64,000 nucleotides of DNA, taken from Lachancea kluyveri NRRL Y-12651 (taxonomy: Eukaryota; Ascomycota; Saccharomycetes; Saccharomycetales; Saccharomycetaceae). Each line of letters begins with the position of its first letter. The stretch's first letter is position 1. Shown one piece after another: positions 29,264-38,942 of the stretch. The stretch is from assembly GCA_000149225.2 (NCBI GenBank), contig CM000690.1, forward strand, positions 806,001-870,000, read 5' to 3'. The notes below the pieces were generated by a model that was not told where the DNA came from, made no database searches, and worked only from the letters and a program-made list of their open reading frames with translations. Both the position numbers and the translations under genes were made by a program.

Positions 29264-30811
29264 CTACCTCTTTGCAGTGCCCGATATTTTCCTAATACCA
29301 GCACCACTAGCCGACCTTCTCCCATTACCACTAGAGGTAACACGTCTATTTTTGGGTAGCAGCTGTTTCAGCACAACTTCATCATCAACTGAGTTGTTTC
29401 CATTATGACTTTTTCTTGAGGATAAGTTTCCTTTTGCACTGTTACGACTAGTGTCTGTTTGCATAGATTCGTCGTCACTACTGTTGTTACATGCAACAGT
29501 TGCACTCTTGTTTTTCTGCTTACGACTGTTGATATCTTCAATGGTATTTGTTCCATCTTGCCCCTTTCTTGGCTGTCCTGGAGACTCTTGTGGAACTGCC
29601 GAAGTGAAAACGATGGGCTTTTTAACACTAGGAGGAGTCATAGTGTGGTCTTCTATTGTGTAGTCTCCGTCATGGTCAAGCCTTTTGCTAACTTTTTTCT
29701 TTTGTTTCCTTTGTAACTTGTACTCCTCCACGGTGACCATAGGATACAGGCCACCAATAACATCGCTGGGCGCGTTACTTAATCTCATTGTATATTTCCA
29801 TTCTCTAAAGGTATTTTGGTTTAGATACAACCAATGCTGTTGTGGACCAACAACCATCCCGGGTCTCATGAATCTCAGGAATCCAATGCATTCATTTGCG
29901 GTGAAGCCATACGTGTAAATTAAATGTGCGCCAATCAAACACCCAGTTCTTCCTAAGCCAGCTTTACAATGAACTGCAATTTTGCCGCCTTGGCCAATGA
30001 TCGTCTCTGCTGCACCGACAAAGTTTTGTACTATGGATAAATCAGGACATGTGCCATCTTCAAAAATCATATCTATGTGTTTGATGCCCAAATCTTCGAA
30101 ATGCTTTTTGTTGTATAGATGTGAATTCAATCTGACCACCAATTGAACGCTGTTGCTCGAAAAAAATTCCAGGACCTTTCGAAAAGGAGAATTCAAATGG
30201 TTTTTCGAAGTGGTGGCCCTATGGCGCAAATCTTCTTCAGGTGACGCAAAGGCAATAAAATCTGGTGTTAAAACATTGAAATCACCGTTTTCAACGCGTT
30301 CATACTTTTCATAAATTTCCAATTGAAAAGAGTGCAAGTCTACCAGGCCACGCTCCTTAGCTCGCCAAACACCGTAAATAACATCCTGGATGGTAATCTC
30401 AAAATCAGCATTAGAATAGCCTGCATCCCTAAAGGGCATAAATGGTGGGTCTACCTGAGCCAGCGGTTGCAAGACTTGATGAGGAGTCCAAGCTTGGACA
30501 AGAATCATATAGCAGCACAACAAGCATGCTGCATTGGCTCTTTGCCTCGTGGATGTAGAAGAATAAAATATGACTGCCTTGCCAGCATTCTCTGGTTCAT
30601 TCAAAATCTCGTGAAATATCACTGCAAAACGGTACAAATGACCAATATGCATTGGTCCAAAATCCAGATGAAATCTGTTGTAAAACAAGGTATCTTCGAC
30701 GGTGAAAAACACCACTTCATCTGTATCGTGAGGAGTGTGATCATATGCACCCAAATACACCCTCCCACGTAAGAATTCAATTGTATTATCGAGGTACACT
30801 CTCTTGCCCAT
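29264..30811 (-). CDS. CDC14: Dual-specificity protein phosphatase of mitotic exit
   Basis: 515 residues from ATG 30811 (MGKRVYLDNTIEFL). The frame opens 17 codons further up, but S. cerevisiae Cdc14 begins at the equivalent Met. The N-terminal half (about 1-170, RGRVYLGAYD, YSSTSTRQRANAACLLCCYM) is the substrate-binding DSP-A domain. The catalytic half carries the P-loop VHCKAGLGRTG, with FEDGTCPD upstream and FLRFMRPGMVVGPQQHWLY downstream. A basic, Ser/Asn-rich tail (from about 375) ends LPKNRRVTSS..IRKISG as in yeast Cdc14. The phosphatase reverses Cdk phosphorylation at SP sites, is held in the nucleolus by Net1, and is released in anaphase. Confidence 0.96.
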   Translation of the reverse strand: MGKRVYLDNTIEFLRGRVYLGAYDHTPHDTDEVVFFTVEDTLFYNRFHLDFGPMHIGHLYRFAVIFHEILNEPENAGKAVIFYSSTSTRQRANAACLLCCYMILVQAWTPHQVLQPLAQVDPPFMPFRDAGYSNADFEITIQDVIYGVWRAKERGLVDLHSFQLEIYEKYERVENGDFNVLTPDFIAFASPEEDLRHRATTSKNHLNSPFRKVLEFFSSNSVQLVVRLNSHLYNKKHFEDLGIKHIDMIFEDGTCPDLSIVQNFVGAAETIIGQGGKIAVHCKAGLGRTGCLIGAHLIYTYGFTANECIGFLRFMRPGMVVGPQQHWLYLNQNTFREWKYTMRLSNAPSDVIGGLYPMVTVEEYKLQRKQKKKVSKRLDHDGDYTIEDHTMTPPSVKKPIVFTSAVPQESPGQPRKGQDGTNTIEDINSRKQKNKSATVACNNSSDDESMQTDTSRNSAKGNLSSRKSHNGNNSVDDEVVLKQLLPKNRRVTSSGNGRRSASGAGIRKISGTAKR

Positions 30812-31092
30812 TGCTTTGGCCTTTCTGAAACGAAATATCAGTAGGTTAGAACTCCAAGTCACTATTTGGGGAAGAGATCAATAGGAGGGCAAAAAATTCT
30901 CGGCGTTGTTGTTTACATTTACAGTCATAAAATACGAACGAAAAGTCCATAATAATTTGAATTCAGAAGAATTCGGTGTGGTATATTAATTCGAATTGCC
31001 CAAACTAACATCCGAAATGAAGACTCTCTTGATAGCTAGCTGGGCATTCATGCACCATGCCATCGACTCTAAATATATAGAAAAAAATAAAA

Positions 31093-31192
31093 TCTCCCGG
31101 GGGCGATTCGAACGCCCGATCTCAAGATTACTTAATTATACCGAAGTACCAAATTACAGTCTTGCGCCTTAAACCAACTTGGCTACCGAGAG
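31093..31192 (-). tRNA. tRNA-Tyr (GUA) with a 25-nt intron, copy 1
   Basis: The minus strand starts CTCTCGGTAGCCAAGTTGG and ends CCCCCGGGAGA. The anticodon loop CTGTAA/A is interrupted after position 37 by a 25-nt intron, leaving a 75-nt mature tRNA. S. cerevisiae tRNA-Tyr has an intron at the same place but 14 nt long. The acceptor stem has one T-G wobble. A near-identical copy lies at 37836-37935. Confidence 0.97.
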
Positions 31193-32119
31193 GAGGTTAT
31201 ACTAAGGAGTTTCAATATATGATTTATATCACACCACTGCTTACATGAAGTTTACAGAAAATCGAGAGGCAACATGTGTGATCTCGGCCTACCAAGAACA
31301 GTATCGTACTAATGGTCTGACATAAGGACTAATGTGTAGAGTCTACAAACTATTCCACAGTCAGATTATGACCAAGACAAGAAAATCAGTCAGTCAGCTG
31401 AAGGCTGGAAGCTGAGGTGATCCAGAAAAGTATGTATAGAGCTTAGAGATGGAGCTAAGTAGTTGGAAATTATCAGTCTAAGCAATAAAGAACCAAGGTA
31501 TAACCTTTTGGCCATCTGTTAGTCGATTAAAAAAGTTGTGCAATATTATGCGATGAAACAAATAAGCTGTACAATGTGATTGTTCTTCCAGATTTCGGAA
31601 ATGAACTGAACATGCTAAGGATTGCCAGATAAATTAGACCAGAGGTGTCAGTATCTGATGGAACTAAAAATCGGTAGTTCAATCGACTAGTTTCTGGAAT
31701 TTAGGAAAGTCTAGAAGTCTAGAAAAGTGCTACTTATGAAAAGGAAGAGTAGATCTTGCAATGGCGCGGATCAAATGCCGATTGATACGCCGGAATATCA
31801 CTATTTGGATACCTCGTCACAAATGCAAGCACTCTTCTTGTTTTCTTTCGTAACTAATTCACAAGCGTTTTTTCTTCTATTGTCTTCAAATGGGTAACGA
31901 TCGAACTTTTTAAACGGGATGATTGTTTTCTGTTTAACTTCTGCTGGCTCAAAACCTGGTTACAGCACCAACTATTTGAATGGATGTACCTGTATGTCAC
32001 TTGATGTGTATGTGTGATGCGAAGCATAGGCCTTTACAGCAAAAGAAAAGCAGCAAAGAAGAAAATCTTTTGTATCTTTAGGGTACCTATCGACACTTTA
32101 GTACCATTAATTTGGTAAA

Positions 32120-32430
32120 GTGATGGCGCTAAATGGGAGAGTTGATGCCAAGAAAGGCACCCAGCATGGGATTGAAATTGAAGATGGGATAGTTCTGGTA
32201 ACGATTTATAACCCCCCCCCCCAAAAAAAAAAAAAAAAAGCCAACAACAGTGTCCATGAGCAGAGTAAGATAGCTACGGCAAATATTAAAGTGGCAAAAA
32301 TAGACGGACAGACCAAGGATACACGGTCATTTCGTAGTTCGAGGCAATGGTCTGGCAATTTTAATCCGTGATCCTTATGGAACAGCATTCCAGAGAAAAA
32401 CAGATTTAGAAGAAACGTTGAGACACACCA
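32120..32430 (+). pseudogene. Possible relic of a PDI/thioredoxin-like domain
   Basis: Frame 1 reads GIVLVTIYNP just before the C/A tract, then ATANIKVAKIDGQTKDTR. About 32331 the neighbouring frame continues FVVRGNGLAILIRDPYG, then TDLEETL. This order resembles the strand-active site-helix-strand layout of PDI a-domains (VLV.FYAPWC, then NI.VAKIDC, then FGVRGYPT..LIRDG). The CxxC segment would fall at the C11A17 tract and is not visible. One frame change and several lost key residues suggest a dead gene. The match is by eye and short, so chance is possible. Confidence 0.3.
32212..32239 (+). repeat. C11A17 homopolymer junction
   Basis: Eleven C followed directly by seventeen A. Such mononucleotide runs are length-unstable. 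Confidence 0.95.
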
Positions 32431-34033
32431 AAAATATTCACCAAGTTGAATCCAGGCCGTAAAGAGAGTGAAGGCAAATAGGAATCACTTGACTCACGCG
32501 AAATTAAAAGTCAACCCCTGCACTCACCTAAATATGCCACTCAAGAGTGGATACATCATTTCAGTATCCTCGAGTTCCTAACGCTTTTGATTGAGAAATC
32601 ACCACTTATTCTGTTGCTGATGAAGCAGCTTATAAACAGATGAGCAACTAACTTTGGCGAACTAAAAACCTGCCTAAAGTACCTTCACGAGGCTGTTGTA
32701 CCGGCTATGATAACCTCAATTGATTTCATCAGATTGGAACTTGTCATGTAAACGGATAGGAGTAGAACGTCATAGTCGACAAGCTCAGTTTCTCTCATGT
32801 CCAATTTATTAAGAGAAAGCTGTATAATGGCCCAAAAGGTCTTCAATTACTTTTCGAAGATGGTGAACAGCGTGCCAATGACCATCTTTTGAATTTCGTA
32901 GATGTCTGACGTTTTCTGCACACGGGCGAGAACTTAACCAGGGCTGTTGTAGTTGTTCCGAACAGATTCAACATTGTGTAAGGTATTGCTGGAATCATGT
33001 GTGTCAGGGCGAGAAATACTCCTTGTGTACATGCTGAATTAACATACAATCTTAAACGAGTACTTAGGCCAGAATAATGTGAAACACATGATTAGTTAGA
33101 TAGCCGTTGTCTCCTCCAGTGTACCAGCTATGCTCCAAATAGCCTGTTTCAAGACATCGTTAAAGATTTAGACATCTAAAACCAACAGAGCATAGAGCAG
33201 ATGGTATTTTGAGGCTATGTTTATGCAAAAGGTTCTCAGCCAATGAATCATCATCAAGATACAAGGGTCTGGATTAGTAGGGCAGGTAGAAGAAAGAGAA
33301 AAAAACAACAAAAAACTGTCATACGAGTCCGCAGTTACTGCATCTAGGTGATGGTACGAAAAACTTGTAACTTGAATCAAATTATTTTGATTAGTTGTGC
33401 TATTACTTTTTTTTGTTTTTTATTTTAAGCGTAATTAAGGTAAAATGGTACCGAAGAAACTCTCTAATTAGTGAGAGACTAATGTATATGGGTCAGGGCA
33501 GTTTAAGCAATATAATTATAAAAAGAAGAATAACTTTGCCTGGAAACCACTTTCTCAAACTTTGATCTTTACGATGGAATGCTGGAACCGTGTCCCTCCT
33601 CCGCAAAATGGGCGACTCATCGTGTACAACATGCAACTTGGATGGACTTGAGTGAGTGCTTCCTTCGTTCAAGTAGAAAATATAATCTTACATATATGAA
33701 ATAATATCTTGCAAATAGAATAGGCAGAATCTCGAACAAGCACATTGTTTTCGTTACAAGACCAGTTCACTTAGTCCTATAGCACTGGTGTTCATCTTAC
33801 AGTAATATTTTGATGCATTTTACTTTGGATAAATGTAGTAATTTACTTTTGGCCCAGCTTAAAAGTTCAAACATTTGCAAAAAGGTGCTTGGAGGCTTCC
33901 ACTCAATACATAATTACAACGTGTTAGTATTAACCTTCTTCCATGTAATAATTATATACGAATTACAGGAGTACATAACTTTATACTTTCCTCTCTTTAT
34001 AGATTCTACATGATAGCTATAGATCATACAACC

Positions 34034-35143
34034 ATGTTCAGAGATAGAACCAACCTGTTTTTGTCCTATCGTCGTACATTTCCTCATAACCGCAGCTTTC
34101 ACACCACCGTTCAAGATCCATTCGCAGATCCCCCAGGTTTAGAGAATGGATCTACACTGAATAACGATGATGACGAAGCATATCCAATGATGGATATGTC
34201 TTCTTCCAAGAGAACACCATTGCCTCCCAAATTTTTCGATTACACACAACAGATTGATGAAAATCTTTCCAATGTGAACCAACAAATGGTTCAATTGACG
34301 AAGCTGTACAGGAAAAATTCTTTGCCCGGATTTCAAGATAAAACTCATGATGAAAAGGAGATAGAAGAGATCAGCTACGGCATCATAAAGGCGTTTCAAA
34401 ACTGCTATAAAACTATTAAGCTACTTCAAGTGGTTCAGTCGACTCAAATATTTAAGGGAAAACAATTAACGAAAGGTGAGATAGTCATATTAGACAATCT
34501 ACAAAAAAATTATGCCACCAAAATTCAAACCAGCAGCAACAAGTTCCGTGTATTACAAAATAACTACTTGAGGTTTTTGAATAAAGATGATTTCAAACCA
34601 TTGCCCACTGCTTCAAGCGATCAGGACACTTTACTGCTCTTACAGGAGGAAGAAAACGATACTCAACAGGAAATCGATTCATATTCGAGGCAAACACTAC
34701 AAAAGCAGACCCAGAGGCAAAATTCAGCAAACACTCAGTTTTTACAACAGCGTGAAGAGGAGATTACAGAATTGGCGCGCGGTGTGCTAGAAGTTAGTAC
34801 AATTTTCCGTGAAATGCAAAATTTAATTATTGATCAGGGAACGGTGGTCGATCGCATTGATTACAACTTGGAGAATACCGTGATAGAATTAAAACAGGCC
34901 CAAAAAGAGTTAGACCGTGCTACTCATTACCAAAAGAGAACTCAGAAATGTAAAGTCATTCTTTTGTTGTCACTAGTAATTGTCGCGTTATTTTTCTTCG
35001 TAATGCTGAAACCTCATCATCATGGCGGTAGTAGAAATGATAAAGCTAGCGCTGGTAAGGATGAAGAAGCAGGGAACGAAGAGCCCAAGACAGATGGCGA
35101 TAATAGTAAAGTTTCATCCGATGAAGCTGACGCCTCACAATAA
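34034..35143 (+). CDS. TLG2: Endosomal/TGN syntaxin (t-SNARE)
   Basis: 369 residues from ATG 34034, where the protein begins MFRDRTNLFLSYRRTFPHNRSFH exactly as S. cerevisiae Tlg2. An in-frame ATG eight codons upstream is ignored. The N-terminal peptide is the Sec1/Munc18 (Vps45) binding element. An Habc three-helix domain (about 70-190) follows, then the Qa-SNARE motif (about 245-305, EEEITELARGVLEVSTIFRE, with the zero-layer Gln in IDQGTVVDRID). A transmembrane anchor lies at about 315-335 (CKVILLLSLVIVALFFFVML), with a polar luminal tail after it, unusual for a SNARE but shared with Tlg2. It acts in endosome-to-Golgi fusion and the Cvt pathway. Confidence 0.96.
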   Translation: MFRDRTNLFLSYRRTFPHNRSFHTTVQDPFADPPGLENGSTLNNDDDEAYPMMDMSSSKRTPLPPKFFDYTQQIDENLSNVNQQMVQLTKLYRKNSLPGFQDKTHDEKEIEEISYGIIKAFQNCYKTIKLLQVVQSTQIFKGKQLTKGEIVILDNLQKNYATKIQTSSNKFRVLQNNYLRFLNKDDFKPLPTASSDQDTLLLLQEEENDTQQEIDSYSRQTLQKQTQRQNSANTQFLQQREEEITELARGVLEVSTIFREMQNLIIDQGTVVDRIDYNLENTVIELKQAQKELDRATHYQKRTQKCKVILLLSLVIVALFFFVMLKPHHHGGSRNDKASAGKDEEAGNEEPKTDGDNSKVSSDEADASQ

Positions 35144-35748
35144 CGTGAGTCACGGCTCCAAGGAACTTAGTGCTGATTTCAGTTTCGAACAGATCATGGA
35201 TATTTCCAATTTACTTTCTTTTATTTCTTTTTTTTTATTTCACTTTTAGATCATCGAGGATTACGAAATCATTTCAATCAGGATAGTCCTTAATATAGTG
35301 ATCCATAATTTCTAAAAAGCTTATGAGGGTCACTTTATTGTTGGGGTTGATTTATAGTTGAGCCTGAATTTGCTGCAAAAATGAAAACTATGTATTGATA
35401 CATTTTAATGACAATGAAAAACCTAAGGAAATACAAGAATGCAAACCGAAAAAGAAAAAGATCCCAATCGCTTATATCTAGACATCATAAAGTATAAGAA
35501 AGGACGACTTTTCTTTTTTTCCTTTGAAAACATATTACAGTTTAAAGATTTTTTTCATAGAAATACAAATAAGAAAGAGAAATATGTTGGGGAAAAGCAC
35601 TGTACTATACAAATCCAAAAATAAAAATGCTTAGGTTACTGAACAAGCAGCACACAGTACGCATAATGGGGGCTTTATGGGGAAAGAAAAAGGGACCAAC
35701 TCAACAAAATTCCTGTAAATTATTCCAAGAGAAAACTGTTATCTTTCT
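35144..35748. other. TLG2/TOS7 convergent 3' region
   Basis: 605 bp between converging stops, AT-rich, with short frames only. No RNA or gene recognised. Confidence 0.5.
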
Positions 35749-37659
35749 TTATCTGAATCCAGCATACGGATTGTCTCTGGCTATTGATGAAGCCGGAGGC
35801 ATATTCTGTCTGGGTAATCTCTTCTTGTAACTAGGCACATAATGAGTGGGTACAGTATTTGGCTGTTGAATTGGTAAATTGGCATGGTTTTGCGCTGTGT
35901 TGATTGTAGAGGATCCAGAAATCATAAAATCTGGATTGTTAGAGAGTAAGATTTCCGAAGTTCCAGGGAAATTGTACTGATTCTGCCTCATTTGTGGGAA
36001 TTGCTGATGGTGAGGCTGCTGATTATAGTGAGCTTGTTGGGAGTAGCCATTAGGCACGTAACCCGAGGGTGGCATACGCTGTGAACCAAGAGGAGGAGGA
36101 GGGGGAGGAGGAGGAGCATATTGCTGCTGCTGCCGGCGTTGGTGTTGTTGGTGTTGTTGGTGTTGTTGGTGTTGTTGGTGTTGTTGGTGTTGTTGGTGTT
36201 GTTGGTGTTGTTGGTGTTGTTGGTGCTGTTGTTGAGGCGAGTAAACTTCTTGATAAGCACGAGCTTGTTGTCCAGAGGCTTGGCGACCCGGTAAAGGCAT
36301 TTGGTAACTACTCGCTGTCGCTTGTGGGCGTGCTTGATGGCCGTTTATAGGAGCAGATGGATAGGAGTCCGGGTTAACGCCTCTTTGTGACACCGAGGTA
36401 AAATCAGAATCGTCGTCTTCAATTCCGTCATCATCATCCAAATCTGGCCTCTCACTTGGATCAATAGTGTTTTGCTTGATAAATTTCAAATCTTCATCTT
36501 CATCACCTTCAGAAATTGCGGTGTCAATGATGTCTTGCAGAACATCATGGGTAGGAGCAGATTCTTGTTCGTTTCCCCCAAGCTTTTCCGGTACTAGTTC
36601 ACAATCCGAGTTTAATGCTACATTATTCAAAGGATCTTTGCGAGGGACTGGTACTGGTGTTTTTAACGGAATCACGCTATATTGAGAAGAGGAAGAGGAA
36701 AACTCACGCAAGTATTGATTAGATTTAGGGTACGTTTGGGACGGAGCAGCAATAACCTGTGAGATATTAGTCTTACTGCTACTTCTTGAATCCTGGGCCA
36801 CAGAGGAACTTCGAATAGCAGAATAGGGTTCAGATGGTTCTAGGTCTCGAATGTAGGAAGCATCCTGAACGTCCTCATCGGAAATGACCAGCGGTTTGTT
36901 GTAACTTCTTTGGGCAGTTGAATCCGATTTGGAGTTTGAATTAGTAGATGTCAAAGTAGTGCTAGTAATGATTTGGGGGTTTTTGTAGTAATCAGGTAAA
37001 ACCACTGGTCTATCACTGGATTCATCTTCAAAGCCATCCAGAGTGTAAACTTGTTCATTCGATCCGTTATCTTTCATGAAGTCCTGATCCCCATCTTCAA
37101 CAGAATTTCCATATGAGCCAGAACCTTGAGAGTGGGCAAAATAAACTAGTGGTAGAGAGACAAGGTTTATCGCAGCCGCAGGAATTAACAAATAGGAGCA
37201 CCACGTCATGTTAGGAAAAAACAACAAAAAAACAACGATACACGATAAGGCAGAAACAGCGAAGGCAATAAGAGTTAATAGTAAGTTAATAAGGAACACA
37301 GATGCACGTTTGTTAATGTTACCAAATTGTGCAAGAAAGTTAGAAAACATTGCAAAAAAGGCAAGACCCGCAGCGATAGGTGTCGCTATCAGGATCTTAG
37401 ATAAACTTGACCTTGCATTATAATCCATTTTCCAATCGCCATTTTCAGCTAAACTTTCTGGTTTGTAATTTGCAGATGCTAAGGAGCAGCTACCACTCTT
37501 ACAGTAACCGAAAATACCATACGTGACATCTTCATAAGTAGAAATACCAATCTGGCTGAATACAGGTGCAGTCACACAACAGATAATCAGAAAAGCCATC
37601 GAGGCAAACTGTAAGACGGTTATCACCGTAGATAACCCAAAAATAAATGTTTTAGACAT
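35749..37659 (-). CDS. TOS7: TOS7/DCV1-type SUR7/PalI family membrane protein
   Basis: 636 residues. Four hydrophobic segments lie in the first ~185 residues (about 7-30, 95-115, 122-148, 155-178). The first extracellular loop carries a GxxGxCxxxxC-type element (GIFGYCKSGSCSL), the SUR7/PalI hallmark. A long cytosolic tail follows, rich in Ser and acidic residues (DDDDGIEDDDSDF), then a Gln/His array and polyproline (YAPPPPPPPP). It is linked to TLG2 as YOL019W is to YOL018C, which supports TOS7; the chr VI duplicate YFR012W (DCV1) would be equally orthologous to a non-WGD gene. The S. cerevisiae protein lies at the plasma membrane with a role in secretion and cell-wall function. Confidence 0.88.
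   Translation of the reverse strand: MSKTFIFGLSTVITVLQFASMAFLIICCVTAPVFSQIGISTYEDVTYGIFGYCKSGSCSLASANYKPESLAENGDWKMDYNARSSLSKILIATPIAAGLAFFAMFSNFLAQFGNINKRASVFLINLLLTLIAFAVSALSCIVVFLLFFPNMTWCSYLLIPAAAINLVSLPLVYFAHSQGSGSYGNSVEDGDQDFMKDNGSNEQVYTLDGFEDESSDRPVVLPDYYKNPQIITSTTLTSTNSNSKSDSTAQRSYNKPLVISDEDVQDASYIRDLEPSEPYSAIRSSSVAQDSRSSSKTNISQVIAAPSQTYPKSNQYLREFSSSSSQYSVIPLKTPVPVPRKDPLNNVALNSDCELVPEKLGGNEQESAPTHDVLQDIIDTAISEGDEDEDLKFIKQNTIDPSERPDLDDDDGIEDDDSDFTSVSQRGVNPDSYPSAPINGHQARPQATASSYQMPLPGRQASGQQARAYQEVYSPQQQHQQHQQHQQHQQHQQHQQHQQHQQHQQHQRRQQQQYAPPPPPPPPLGSQRMPPSGYVPNGYSQQAHYNQQPHHQQFPQMRQNQYNFPGTSEILLSNNPDFMISGSSTINTAQNHANLPIQQPNTVPTHYVPSYKKRLPRQNMPPASSIARDNPYAGFR
36138..36240 (-). repeat. 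9-bp tandem repeat encoding His-Gln-Gln in TOS7
   Basis: About nine units of GTTGTTGGT (plus strand), read on the minus strand as HQQ. The pattern is near-perfect at DNA level, so length should vary between strains. Together with the flanking Q-runs it forms a Q/H-rich, prion-like stretch of about 40 residues. Confidence 0.95.
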
Positions 37660-37835
37660 AAGTCCTTTGATTTCTTATGAGTAGAAGTGAGCGTTTCGAA
37701 AGTTGGTTTACTGCCCCTTATCATAAACAGTGGCATCGAGATACCTAAAGCCTCTCGAGAAACGCCAAATGAGGCGAGGCTTTGATGCTTACAGAAAGAC
37801 ATAAAAATAGATCCAAGATAGGCAAAAAGGAAAAG

Positions 37836-37935
37836 TCTCTCGGGGGCGATTCGAACGCCCGATCTCAAGATTACTTAATTATACCGAAGTACCAAATTAC
37901 AGTCTTGCGCCTTAAACCAACTTGGCTACCGAGAG
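37836..37935 (-). tRNA. tRNA-Tyr (GUA) with a 25-nt intron, copy 2
   Basis: The same gene as at 31093-31192 over its whole length, intron included, apart from one base in the acceptor stem (GAGAGA here against GGGAGA). That change makes the 7-bp acceptor fully Watson-Crick. Flanking sequences are unrelated. It lies in the short TOS7/MIC19 interval. Confidence 0.97.
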
Positions 37936-38284
37936 GACCTTGAATATTTTAGTGATTAAAGTGATATGTAACCACAATAAAGCGATCATGTGAGTAAGGT
38001 TTTTGTCACAGTATCTTTAATTAAAGTGCTCTCGAGTTGTGAACGGCCCCTATGGTAAGTATATCGGGCAAGTGAATGTAGGTTTTTTATAGACAGCTAT
38101 CCAACTACCGGATATATGTTTTATTTCGACTGATAAATTCCACTTTGTTTTCTGGGCCAATCCAATCGTCTCTATAAGATTCTCAAGCGAGAAAAAAAAC
38201 TGAAAAAATGGGAAACGTTGAACTGTCGCTTGAAAGACCTGGTAGAGTACAGCGACAAGTACTACTTAAATATAGAAAATAAAG
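37936..38284. promoter_or_regulatory. MIC19 upstream region
   Basis: 349 bp between tRNA-Tyr and MIC19. It contains a CTCTATAAGA TATA-like element near 38171 and an A-rich leader. Nothing else recognised. Confidence 0.4.
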
Positions 38285-38749
38285 ATGGGCTCTCAACCTT
38301 CTAAACCAGCTGAAACAAAAGTTTTCACTCCTCAAACTCAGATTGACTTCACAAATACCCTGTTAGCTCAATTAGAAAACTCCACTGAAACCGATTATAC
38401 TAGACAACAATTAGCAAACAAGTATTTGGAACAAAGAGTTTCTGAAAAGCTATCACAGTTGGAAGAGGAAACCTTGAAAAAATTCGAGCACAACTTGAAC
38501 ACTTCTTTGCTATCTGATGCTTCTACTACTGACAAAAATGGACTGTCTTCTAAGGCTTTGAGCCAAAAGGTTGCTTCCTTGAATGAACGTTTGAGTAAAT
38601 TGGAAGAAAGACAACGTTCCAACTCAAGCGACAAAGAGACAAACGAAGTGAAGTCCGCATTAACTAAATGTCTTTTAGAAAACAAGGGTAAGCCATTAAA
38701 CTGTTATGAAGAAGTCCAAAAGTTTAAGAATTTGGTCTTGGAACATTAA
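38285..38749 (+). CDS. MIC19: MICOS subunit Mic19
   Basis: 154 residues against about 170 in S. cerevisiae. The MGSQPSK start is an N-myristoylation type sequence, and FTPQTQIDFTNTLLAQLENS matches the Mic19 N-terminus. A coiled coil (about 45-120, VSEKLSQLEEETLKKFEHNL) precedes a C-terminal CHCH-type Cys pair (CLLENKGKPLNCYEEV). Mic19 is a peripheral inner-membrane protein on the intermembrane-space side, linking Mic60 to the rest of MICOS at cristae junctions. It is convergent with UBP6 (193 bp, containing an A-rich run at 38810-38826), as YFR011C/YFR010W are neighbours in S. cerevisiae. Confidence 0.94.
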   Translation: MGSQPSKPAETKVFTPQTQIDFTNTLLAQLENSTETDYTRQQLANKYLEQRVSEKLSQLEEETLKKFEHNLNTSLLSDASTTDKNGLSSKALSQKVASLNERLSKLEERQRSNSSDKETNEVKSALTKCLLENKGKPLNCYEEVQKFKNLVLEH

Positions 38750-38942
38750 ATTGTTAAAGCATCGTTTCCATCCAACATATTTGGTGGAAAATAGAACTGC
38801 AATAAAACAAAAAAAAAAAAAAAAAACAAAAAGAAAGAGAGAAGAATTGAAGAAAAAAAAATTAGGTGTGCGAGGTACATACAGATATATATTCAAAGTA
38901 AAACAAAATGTATGATGTTTTAAACAACGTAGAGCACCCTGC

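Larger units (their letters stand above)
31193..34033. other. Gene-poor 2.8-kb stretch, probable synteny breakpoint
   Basis: This lies between tRNA-Tyr and TLG2. Left of it is the YHR/YFR022-028 block, right of it the YOL018-025/YFR009-012 block. It holds a C11A17 tract and a possible PDI-like relic (both listed separately), but no intact gene. A minus-strand frame at 32843-33049 is too short and unlike any family I know. Confidence 0.45.

Noticed and set aside
31580-31620. ATTTCCGAAAT sequence considered as a centromere CDEIII core.
   Set aside because: The TGTT half is at the wrong spacing, no A-rich tail follows, and no AT-rich CDEII or CDEI lies on the correct side. Other TTCCGAA occurrences are inside genes.
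36069-36350. Plus-strand frame with a poly Gly-Val run opposite TOS7.
   Set aside because: Shadow of the HQQ-encoding repeat; TOS7 on the other strand is clearly the gene.
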